A stretch of DNA of 5,604 nucleotides from Actinomycetota bacterium (GTDB lineage: Bacteria; Actinomycetota; Humimicrobiia; Humimicrobiales; Humimicrobiaceae). Under the pieces are notes generated by a model that made no database searches, was not told the DNA's origin, and was given only the letters and a program-made list of their open reading frames with translations. Position 1 is the stretch's first letter; the number at the start of each line of letters is the position of its first letter. Location: positions 1 through 5,604 of the forward strand of contig JAMCVO010000732.1 in assembly GCA_023475715.1 (NCBI GenBank), written 5' to 3'. Below, in pieces: positions 1 to 5,433 of the stretch. Made by a program: the position numbers and the translations under genes.

Positions 1-226
1 ATACCCCAAGAGAAATGCAGACAGCCAGGCTTGTCAGTATAACATGTTTGTAATCTGAAACTTTTACAACATAATTACCTACCAGAACACCCATAATTGT
101 AATGATGCCGTCAAATCCGTTTATTACAATATATCTTCTGATGTCTTTTGAGACATTAGTTATTTTATTATAATAGCGAATTCTATTTAGCCAGTCAGAA
201 AATCTATGTTTAAAATTTGAAAACAT
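1..226 (-). CDS. VIT1/CCC1-family membrane transporter, N-terminal part (cut by window edge)
   Basis: This open frame starts with ATG at 226-224 and runs off the left edge after 75 codons, so only the N-terminus is present. A basic, probably cytoplasmic leader (about residues 1-30) is followed by RRYIVINGFDG (residues 30-40) and a hydrophobic helix ITIMGVLVGNYVV. A second hydrophobic stretch begins near residue 63. The FDG motif followed by T-x-x-G-V-x-x-G at the start of the first helix is characteristic of the VIT1/CCC1 family, whose studied members move iron or manganese across membranes. The metal specificity of this protein cannot be read from the fragment. No strong ribosome binding site precedes the ATG; only a weak AAGAA lies upstream. 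The gene follows the SPFH gene on the same strand after a 97-nt gap that contains a hairpin, so co-transcription is possible but unproven. The family call is fairly secure and the function is inferred. Confidence 0.72.
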   Translation of the reverse strand, partial: MFSNFKHRFSDWLNRIRYYNKITNVSKDIRRYIVINGFDGIITIMGVLVGNYVVKVSDYKHVILTSLAVCISLGV

Positions 227-292
227 GATCATTCTTATTTTAATATATTAAATTTTGTTTCCGGTTTAATCCGTTATAGCTTTACCCGAGCT

Positions 293-312
293 TAATCTGG
301 TCCGTCAGATTA
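293..312. other. Inverted repeat (hairpin) between SPFH gene and transporter gene
   Basis: Two perfect 7-nt arms, TAATCTG (293-299) and CAGATTA (306-312), flank a 6-nt loop. The repeat lies 14 nt beyond the stop codon of the SPFH gene and upstream of the transporter gene. On the transcribed (minus) strand it is followed by GATTAAGCTCGGG rather than a run of T. It is therefore not a canonical intrinsic terminator. It could be an mRNA 3'-end stabiliser, a processing site or an operator. The rest of 227-325 shows nothing else I can support. Confidence 0.35.
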
Positions 313-325
313 TTTAAGATTTAAC

Positions 326-1282
326 TTATCCCTCTGTTGTAGTAGTTTCCTCAAACACATCTGTAGTATCCGTTGTTGTATCTGTGCTTGTTCCACTTGT
401 ATTCTGGGTATTTTGGGTTATATCTCCCAGACCGCCTGATATTTTAGCCAGATCAAGAAACGGCAGAACTCCTTCCGGAAGTATGCCCCAATTAATATTC
501 GGGGACATTTTCTGGATAAACTCAAGCTGGATAATCTGAGGATATGATTTTAATGCTTCACCTTTTATCCTAATTTGTTCAGCTTCTGCCTGTGCTTGTA
601 CAATAACCTGTTCTTTTTTTATTTTTTCCTGCTCAAGAATATTTTTTTCAACAACAATTCTTTCCTGTGCTATCTGTTTTTCTTCAAGAACATTAAAGTA
701 TTGATCTGTGAAATCAATTTTCCTCAGGAGAAAATCATCCATGATAACACCATTTTTACTGAACTTTTCTTTCAAGGTGTTATATATTTCTTCCTGAACA
801 TCAAAAACCCCTCTTGAATAAAGCTGGGCGGCCGTATACTTTTTGGGGATGTTGCGGCTGATAGATCTTGATTCTGCTTTGACTACCTTCTCAACCAGAT
901 CATCCATTGTGCCTATGTTATTTAAAATCCATACTGCCTGTTTTGAATCAATCGAAAATCTTATTGTATATTTAAGTTTAATCTGCTGACCATCGGAAGA
1001 AGTCGTATCTATTGCAAAATCAGGATAATTTGCAGTGCTTGCTTCGGAAGCATCACTTGTCTCGTAGGTTACCTGTCTAATGGAATAATTGACTGTATTC
1101 TGAAAAAAAGGTGCTTTTATATGGAATCCCGGATAAAAAACCACACCGGTAGTCCTGCCCAATTGAGTCAGGACTTTTACATTGCCCGCATTAACAATTA
1201 CAAAACTGTTAAATATAAGAATTAAAAAAATTACAAGAGCAACTGCTGAAATTATAATATTTCTGATAAGCCTGGCTTTCAT
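326..1282 (-). CDS. Prohibitin/SPFH (band 7) domain membrane protein
   Basis: This is a 318-residue protein of the prohibitin/stomatin (SPFH) superfamily, whose members form large membrane-attached rings that organise membrane domains or modulate membrane proteases such as FtsH. A single hydrophobic N-terminal anchor spans about residues 9-31 behind a short basic stretch (MKARLIRN). The SPFH domain runs from about 33 to 205, with VKVLTQLGRTTGVVFYPGFHIKAPF (34-59) matching the family start, where the G-x-x-x-PG-h-hh-x-P pattern is usual. A charged E/K/Q-rich coiled coil covers about 197-245 (EEKQIAQERI through AQAEAEQIRIKGEAL), as in prohibitins. A short hydrophobic tail and a Thr/Asp/Glu-rich, probably disordered C-terminus (288-318) follow. 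The ATG is supported by a GGGAGG ribosome binding site 5 nt upstream. No FtsH or NfeD-type partner gene is adjacent, so the cellular role remains open. Family assignment is secure; the specific function is not. Confidence 0.9.
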   Translation of the reverse strand: MKARLIRNIIISAVALVIFLILIFNSFVIVNAGNVKVLTQLGRTTGVVFYPGFHIKAPFFQNTVNYSIRQVTYETSDASEASTANYPDFAIDTTSSDGQQIKLKYTIRFSIDSKQAVWILNNIGTMDDLVEKVVKAESRSISRNIPKKYTAAQLYSRGVFDVQEEIYNTLKEKFSKNGVIMDDFLLRKIDFTDQYFNVLEEKQIAQERIVVEKNILEQEKIKKEQVIVQAQAEAEQIRIKGEALKSYPQIIQLEFIQKMSPNINWGILPEGVLPFLDLAKISGGLGDITQNTQNTSGTSTDTTTDTTDVFEETTTTEG

Positions 1283-1287
1283 ACTTG

Positions 1288-1293
1288 CCTCCC
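1288..1293 (-). promoter_or_regulatory. Ribosome binding site of the SPFH gene
   Basis: GGGAGG on the minus strand (CCTCCC at 1288-1293) lies 5 nt before the ATG at 1282. It is a strong Shine-Dalgarno match and fixes the start of the SPFH gene. Confidence 0.8.
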
Positions 1294-1422
1294 GATAACT
1301 GTTATTCTAAATTCGTCAATTTTTGAGTTAGTAAAAACACGAAGATGTTAAATTTAAAACTGTTCCTTGCTTAAGCTTTCCTAAATGATTTTATAAAATT
1401 CTTTCTTAAATTAATATATATA

Positions 1423-1451
1423 TTTCTAAAAATTTTGTAATTATGTATAAT
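1423..1451 (+). promoter_or_regulatory. Possible sigma70-type promoter for the aldolase gene
   Basis: A perfect TATAAT (1446-1451) follows a poor -35 match, TTTCTA (1423-1428), at 17-bp spacing. It would give a leader of about 120 nt before the aldolase ATG. A TTGACG closer to the gene (1464-1469) lacks a well-spaced -10 box. In DNA this AT-rich a TATAAT can occur by chance, so the call is tentative. Confidence 0.3.
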
Positions 1452-1567
1452 TCATAAAAGATATTGACGCAGCAAAATTAATTGGCGCTTTTTATTTTTT
1501 ATTATATTATTAAATCGGCCTGAACATCAGATTTTAATTTATAAATAAATAATTCTTTAATAATTTC

Positions 1568-1573
1568 AGGGGG
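1568..1573 (+). promoter_or_regulatory. Ribosome binding site of the aldolase gene
   Basis: AGGGGG (1568-1573) lies 8 nt before the ATG at 1582. It is the only purine-rich block nearby and supports that start. Confidence 0.75.
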
Positions 1574-1581
1574 ACTATTTT

Positions 1582-2592
1582 ATGTCAATTATTAATTTAA
1601 AAGATCTTTTAAACCATGCCAGCAAAAACAAATATGCCGTCGGTGCTTTTAATATAACGAGTATTAATTTTGTCGACCCCATAATAGGGGCAGCTATCGA
1701 GTCAAATTCACCTGTTATCATACAGCTTGCCGAAGTGCATTTCAGATATTTAAATCTTGAACATATTGCCCCGGCAATTATCCGGGCTGCCAAAGAAGTT
1801 AGTGTTCCGGTCTGCATCAATCTGGACCACGGGAAAAACTTTGATTCAGTCATCAGGGCAATAAGAGCAGGATTTACTTCCATTATGTTTGACTGCAGTG
1901 AGGAACCACTTGATGTGAATATTGCCAGGACAAAAGAAGTAGTAAAAATTGCGCACAGTGTCGGTGTCGGCGTGGAGGGAGAAATAGGAAATATAGGAGG
2001 AGAAGTTGTCGGCGTTGCCGCCCCTGTTCCGCATGAAGCAAGTGTCGAATCCTTTACAAAAGTCGAGGATGCCGTAAGGTTTTACGAAGAAACAGGGGTA
2101 GATGCCCTTGCAATTTCCGTTGGAAATGTTCATGGAACCTATAAAGGCAAGCCTAATCTGGATTTTGACAGAATTGATAAAATAAACAAAGCTATTCCTA
2201 TTCCGATTGTCCTGCACGGTGGCTCCGGGATATCAGATGATGACTTCAAAAAAGCAGTAGGCCTTGGAATTGCAAAAATCAATTTTTATACCGAAATGTC
2301 TGCCAGTGCCGTCAAAGCCGCAAGAATATTTTTAAATGAAAACCCTGACTGCATCAGTTACGCAGATTTATCCAAAATTGTTCAGAACGATATAAAGAAA
2401 ACTGTTATGGGAAGAATGGAAGTATTTGGAAGCAAAAACATTACGGCTTCTGATAAAACCCTGTGCATTTCCTGTGATGAATCAAGCTGTGGTCTGATTG
2501 AGCCTCAATTTAAGCCGGATGCTAAAACCATAGTTTATGACTCACTTGTCGATCTGATTACAAAAGAAGTTATTGAAAGTATAAGAAAATAA
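1582..2592 (+). CDS. fba: Class II (zinc-dependent) ketose-bisphosphate aldolase, fructose-bisphosphate aldolase-like
   Basis: This 336-residue TIM-barrel enzyme of the class II FbaA/GatY/KbaY family cleaves a ketose-1,6-bisphosphate to dihydroxyacetone phosphate and an aldehyde in the cytoplasm. Family hallmarks are in order: AVGAFNITSI (19-28); LDHG (81-84), with D82 as the catalytic acid/base and H83 as a zinc ligand; FDCSEEPL (103-110); VEGEIGNIGG (131-140), with E134 in the position of a metal ligand; VGNVHGTYKG (180-189), with zinc ligand H184; VLHGGSGI (210-217), with zinc ligand H212 and a phosphate-binding glycine loop; and KINFYTE (232-238) near the second phosphate site. MGRMEVFGSKNI (277-288) is where most relatives of about 285 residues end. 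This protein continues about 48 residues with CISCDESSC (295-303). Fructose bisphosphate is the likeliest substrate, but tagatose bisphosphate or another ketose cannot be excluded; the symbol is provisional. The gene stands alone, divergent from the SPFH gene. Confidence 0.88.
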   Translation: MSIINLKDLLNHASKNKYAVGAFNITSINFVDPIIGAAIESNSPVIIQLAEVHFRYLNLEHIAPAIIRAAKEVSVPVCINLDHGKNFDSVIRAIRAGFTSIMFDCSEEPLDVNIARTKEVVKIAHSVGVGVEGEIGNIGGEVVGVAAPVPHEASVESFTKVEDAVRFYEETGVDALAISVGNVHGTYKGKPNLDFDRIDKINKAIPIPIVLHGGSGISDDDFKKAVGLGIAKINFYTEMSASAVKAARIFLNENPDCISYADLSKIVQNDIKKTVMGRMEVFGSKNITASDKTLCISCDESSCGLIEPQFKPDAKTIVYDSLVDLITKEVIESIRK

Positions 2593-2723
2593 CCCTGAGA
2601 TATCCAATTTTCAAGAAAACAGATTTCATAATAACAGGTGACAAGGATTTGCTTGAATTAAGGAGCATTGATAAAATCAAAATATTGAGCCCTAAAGAAT
2701 TTTGCCTTAATATTATAAAATAA
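2577..2723 (+). pseudogene. Headless C-terminal remnant of a PIN-domain (COG1569-like) toxin
   Basis: After a TGA at 2574-2576 this frame is open to the TAA at 2721-2723 but contains no ATG, and its first residues overlap the aldolase stop region in another frame. From about 2619 it reads TDFIITGDKDLLEL, then after a few residues IKILSPKEFCLNIIK. This matches the C-terminal end of PIN-family VapC-like toxins, where (A)D-hhh-TGD-x-x-LL precedes a hydrophobic strand and SP-x-EF. The D of TGD is one of the acidic metal-binding residues of the RNase fold. A complete protein would be about 130-140 residues, so the N-terminal two-thirds is missing and no antitoxin gene is adjacent. The fragment is almost certainly non-functional. 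The match is from motif memory over about 35 residues, so the family is probable rather than certain. Confidence 0.6.
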
Positions 2724-2733
2724 AGCACAACCC

Positions 2734-2808
2734 GCAAAAAATGAACTATTTATAAAGTAAAGTTTGCAAAAAGTTGAACTATTTGCTAAGTATAGTTTAC
2801 AAAAAGTA
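2734..2808. repeat. Degenerate 32-33-bp tandem repeat, about 2.3 copies
   Basis: Copy 1 (2734-2765, 32 nt) and copy 2 (2766-2798, 33 nt) both begin GCAAAAA, share TGAACTATTT and AAGTA, and end AGTTT. By eye they agree at about 27 of 33 aligned positions, with one indel. A third partial copy starts ACAAAAAGT at 2799. Each copy carries AACT...AGTT arms; in copy 2 these are AACTAT (2777-2782) and ATAGTT (2792-2797) around 9 nt. A period near 32-33 bp, about three helical turns, would place such palindromes on the same DNA face, as in an operator array. The array lies between two convergent genes and directly after the toxin remnant, so it may be a relic of a lost gene's control region. It lacks the number of copies and the spacer structure of a CRISPR. 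Confidence 0.65.
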
Positions 2809-2834
2809 AGGTTTTAGTCTTCTTCGAAAAAGAA

Positions 2835-3566
2835 TCAGGATTGGATGACGCTCTTTCTGGGTCTTAACAACAATATCAAGGCAAGGCCAATAGCTGCAAG
2901 CATTATTACAGAAACTTCCGACCAGAGAATTCCAAATTTTATATTAAGATATGATGCAACAAAATCTACTACAAGATGCCCCAAAAATGCAAAAACGATA
3001 AAATAATATTTTCTATTTAAGAATGCATACATTATAAGAACCGAAAAAGCAATCTGTATGGTTATTGCAAGAACTCTCTCCCCTGCTCCCACCAGTGGCA
3101 TAAACCAGCTCATTGAACCGATTTGGGTCTTTAAAACATCAACACCGGGAAGCACCGGAAAAAATTTATAAATTATAAAGTTTGCAAGAAGCGAGCCTCC
3201 TACAAAAATCATTGACTCTCCCCCGCCTCCATGTCCGATACCATACATCAGACCTTTTTCATAAGTCTTATTTCTGATAATAAGTCCTATCCCCAATGTC
3301 CTGAAACCTTCCTCAAAAAGGGCTGCGGTAAAAGATGGAAAAAGAATAGCCATAAGAAGAAGATTGTTTCCCATAAAATAATATCTGAGCATGTTTGAGA
3401 CATAACTGTTTAAAGGTATTCTGACCAGGGAAACCAAAAATAATGCCAGACCTACAAAAAATATTGCCCACGAAACTTTGAATTTCTTCCTGAATATAAA
3501 TGCAATAACCAAGGGAAGCCCTATCTCTATAATAATTGCAGTTATAAAAGCTATATCTTTCAGCAT
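2835..3566 (-). CDS. YhfC-family (CPBP-like) polytopic membrane protein, putative intramembrane metalloprotease
   Basis: This 243-residue protein has about six or seven hydrophobic segments (roughly 5-25, 32-50, 68-84, 118-136, 165-182, 187-205 and 213-234). Conserved-looking polar motifs sit beside or within them: EEGFR (85-89), YGIGHGGGGES (108-118, with H112 and E117), GERVLA (162-167) and GHLVVDF (196-202, with H197 and D201). The EE-x-x-R, GHGG-x-E and H-x-x-x-D pattern is that of the YhfC family (DUF2324), related to CAAX-protease/bacteriocin-processing (CPBP) membrane proteases, in which Glu and His residues are thought to bind a metal. No substrate is evident. The ATG has a GGAG ribosome binding site 4 nt upstream, a rather short spacing. 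The gene begins 15 nt after the parB stop, so it is probably the third cistron of a parA-parB operon. Family assignment is good and protease activity is inferred. Confidence 0.75.
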   Translation of the reverse strand: MLKDIAFITAIIIEIGLPLVIAFIFRKKFKVSWAIFFVGLALFLVSLVRIPLNSYVSNMLRYYFMGNNLLLMAILFPSFTAALFEEGFRTLGIGLIIRNKTYEKGLMYGIGHGGGGESMIFVGGSLLANFIIYKFFPVLPGVDVLKTQIGSMSWFMPLVGAGERVLAITIQIAFSVLIMYAFLNRKYYFIVFAFLGHLVVDFVASYLNIKFGILWSEVSVIMLAAIGLALILLLRPRKSVIQS

Positions 3567-3581
3567 TTTTCTCCGTTTCTG

Positions 3582-4451
3582 CTATCTTGTTATGGTTTCA
3601 ACTATTCTCTCGAGCTCACCTATGCTTCCAAACTCAATTTCAATTTTTCCCTTTTTTTTACCTTGTATTATCTTTACAGGAACATTGAGAAAATCAGAAA
3701 TTTTCTGGCTCACTGCCGGCAGTTTTGTCAGCTGAATAATGTCTTCAATCTGTTTTTTAACAGGGGGATTATTTTTCAAATTAACAATCTTTTCAACTTC
3801 CCTGACGCTTAAATCATTTTTAACAATCAGCTCTGCTATGTTAAGCTGATCTTCTGTTCTTTTCAAACCTACAAGAACTTTTGCGTGTCCAGTAGTTACC
3901 TTACCCTCGTCAATGAATTTCTGAACGCTTACAGGCAGATTTAATATTCTTAAGGAATTGGTTATTGTTGCCCTGCTCTTCCCCACCCTTTTTGAAAGAT
4001 CCTCATGTGTTATATCAAATTCATCAAGAAGCTGCTTATAAGTATGGGCCTGCTCTATCGGGCTCAGATTTTCCCTGTGAATGTTTTCAATAAGAGCCAT
4101 GACTAAACTTGATGTATCATCAATATTAGTATTGATTATTGCAGGAATTGATGTTAATCCAACTTGTTTTGCGGCTCTGAATCTTCTTTCCCCTGCTATT
4201 ATTTCATATTTTTCGTCACCATTCAGCTTTCTGACTATAATCGGCTGTATTATTCCAAATTCCCTTACTGAAGCTGCAAGCTCGCTCAGGCTTTCCTCAT
4301 TAAAAGTTCGCCTTGGCTGATTCTTATTAGGTGCTATCTGGTCAATGCTTAATTCAAAAACTCTGCTCTCTATATTCTCTGCTACTTCGGAGCTTTTGCT
4401 TAAATTCGGTATTAAAGCTCCAAGTCCCCTACCTAGTCCTCTTTGTGCCAT
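3582..4451 (-). CDS. parB: Chromosome-partitioning protein ParB (Spo0J-like)
   Basis: ParB binds parS sites near the origin, spreads as a CTP-dependent sliding clamp, recruits condensin and stimulates ParA ATP hydrolysis. At 289 residues it has the usual length and order. An N-terminal GLGRGLGALIP (5-15) is the basic ParA-contacting segment. The CTP-binding domain carries NQPRRTF (44-50), IIAGERRFRAA (84-94) and ENIHRENLSPIEQA (122-135, the ENLQRE-type motif). A helix-turn-helix for parS follows at about 147-172 (THEDLSKRVGKSRATITNSL), then GHAKVLVGL (188-196) and a C-terminal dimerisation domain after a basic, asparagine-rich linker. The start overlaps the end of parA by 23 bp, which suggests translational coupling, and AGGAAGTGAT lies upstream as its own ribosome binding site. 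The identity is secure. Chromosomal rather than plasmid origin is inferred from the Spo0J-like sequence and the metabolic neighbours. Confidence 0.95.
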   Translation of the reverse strand: MAQRGLGRGLGALIPNLSKSSEVAENIESRVFELSIDQIAPNKNQPRRTFNEESLSELAASVREFGIIQPIIVRKLNGDEKYEIIAGERRFRAAKQVGLTSIPAIINTNIDDTSSLVMALIENIHRENLSPIEQAHTYKQLLDEFDITHEDLSKRVGKSRATITNSLRILNLPVSVQKFIDEGKVTTGHAKVLVGLKRTEDQLNIAELIVKNDLSVREVEKIVNLKNNPPVKKQIEDIIQLTKLPAVSQKISDFLNVPVKIIQGKKKGKIEIEFGSIGELERIVETITR

Positions 4452-5397
4452 TTTTAATCACTTCCTTTGTAAAACTTTTATATGCCTTGGCTCCCTTGCA
4501 TTCAGGATCATATGAAAGAATGGGTTTCCCGTAACTGGGTGCCTCGCTTAATCTTACGTTCCTTGGAATAATAGTGGAATAAATTTTATCTGAAAAATAC
4601 TTCTTTACTTCAGAAATAACCTGGTCGGCTAATTTTATTCTCGGATCATACATGGTCATCAGAGCACCGGCAATTTCCAACTCCGAATTCAAATTTTCCT
4701 TAACCAGTTTTATGGTATTTATAAGCTGCCCCAGACCTTCCAGCGCATAATATTCGCATTGAATTGGAATTATTACTTCATCTGCTGCACTTAATGCGTT
4801 AATGGTTAAAAGACCAAGCGCGGGAGGACAATCAATTATTACATAATCATATTCGGACTTGATCTTGTCCACCGCTTCCTTTAACTTATATTCCCTTTTC
4901 ATACTTGTAACAAGCTCCACTTCTGCTCCTGCCAATTGTATTGATGAGGGTATTGCCTCAAGATTTGAATAATCGGTTTTTGAAATAACCTTCACAACGT
5001 TCTCTCCGCCGATAATAACATTATAGATTGAGGATTTATCTGAATTGACCGAAATACCCAGCCCGCTTGTTGAATTACTTTGAGGATCCATGTCCACTAT
5101 AAGTGTCCTGTAACCAAAATAACCCAGATAAGAAGTCAGGTTAACCGCAGTTGTACTTTTGCCTACTCCTCCTTTTTGGTTAGCAATCGCGATAACTCTG
5201 CCGTGAAAATTGCTGCTCTTTTTAAAGAAATCTTTGTCTTCATGATTCATTTTTACATCATCCGTTTTAATGTCTTTAGAATTATTTTTACTTGTTTTTT
5301 GATTTTTATTATCAAAATTATTTAAGCTTGTTTTATTACTTGATTCAGAACTTTTACCATTTTTATTACTTTTAAAAATCTTACTAAAAACACTCAT
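4429..5397 (-). CDS. parA: Chromosome-partitioning ATPase ParA (Soj-like) with an N-terminal extension
   Basis: ParA is a deviant Walker-type ATPase that dimerises on ATP, binds DNA non-specifically and is discharged by ParB to move chromosome origins. After the extension, GRVIAIANQ leads into the deviant Walker A KGGVGKST (75-82, with signature K75 and catalytic K80). VDMDPQSNST (101-110) is the A' motif and VIIDCPPALG (186-195) the Walker B region with D189. EYYALEGLGQL (215-225) and RNVRLSEAPSYGKPILSYDP (279-298) are typical of chromosomal Soj. The catalytic domain is complete. Residues 1-65 are extra: Lys/Ser/Asn-rich, low complexity and probably disordered, opening with a small amphipathic-looking MSVFSKIFKS. 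The ATG at 5397 has only a weak AAAGG upstream. An internal ATG at 5250 (residue 50) is an alternative start that would remove most of the extension. The gene lies 36 nt after an upstream gene on the same strand, so it may lack its own promoter. Confidence 0.95.
   Translation of the reverse strand: MSVFSKIFKSNKNGKSSESSNKTSLNNFDNKNQKTSKNNSKDIKTDDVKMNHEDKDFFKKSSNFHGRVIAIANQKGGVGKSTTAVNLTSYLGYFGYRTLIVDMDPQSNSTSGLGISVNSDKSSIYNVIIGGENVVKVISKTDYSNLEAIPSSIQLAGAEVELVTSMKREYKLKEAVDKIKSEYDYVIIDCPPALGLLTINALSAADEVIIPIQCEYYALEGLGQLINTIKLVKENLNSELEIAGALMTMYDPRIKLADQVISEVKKYFSDKIYSTIIPRNVRLSEAPSYGKPILSYDPECKGAKAYKSFTKEVIKNGTKRTR
4461..4466 (-). promoter_or_regulatory. Ribosome binding site of parB, inside parA
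   Basis: AGGAAG on the minus strand, continuing as AGGAAGTGAT, closely matches the anti-Shine-Dalgarno complement. It ends 9 nt before the parB ATG at 4451. It lies within the last codons of parA, consistent with coupled translation of the pair. Confidence 0.7.
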
Positions 5398-5433
5398 GAT
5401 ATGTGCCTTTGAACAAATGAATAAATATAATAA

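Larger units (their letters stand above)
1283..1581. other. Divergent intergenic region, AT-rich, holding both promoters
   Basis: This 299-bp region separates the leftward SPFH gene from the rightward aldolase gene. It is very AT-rich and has no open frame of coding character. Promoters for both genes must lie here, though only weak matches can be seen. A discontinuous inverted repeat lies at 1510-1537: an inner stem CTGA (1520-1523) / TCAG (1527-1530) around ACA, flanked by imperfect TTAAATC / GATTTTAA arms separated by an unpaired CGGC. It sits in the probable aldolase leader and could be an operator or a weak mRNA structure. I see no riboswitch, T-box or heat-shock CIRCE element. Confidence 0.5.

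Noticed and set aside
261..273. CCGGTTTAATCCG near-palindrome as a terminator
   Set aside because: The pairing is only about 3-4 bp around an A/T loop, without a following U tract on the transcribed strand.
575..817. An 80-codon rightward open frame rich in Phe and Asn
   Set aside because: It is the reverse complement of the SPFH coiled-coil coding region, where Lys and Glu codons read backwards as Phe, Leu and Ser. It has no supporting ribosome binding site.
1481..1500. A possible sigma54 promoter or intrinsic terminator around TTGGCGC followed by a T-rich run
   Set aside because: The sigma54 GG-N10-GC spacing is not met, and no matching upstream arm exists to form a terminator stem before the T run.
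1575..2217. Two leftward open frames of 102 and 123 codons opposite the aldolase
   Set aside because: Both lie within the strongly conserved aldolase frame, show no family motifs and are shadow frames.
2734..2808. CRISPR array
   Set aside because: There are only about two degenerate contiguous copies without unique spacers, and no cas genes are present.
3478..4534. Rightward open frames opposite the YhfC-like, parB and parA genes
   Set aside because: They overlap secure genes in antisense, have no recognisable protein features, and arise from low stop density opposite the genes.
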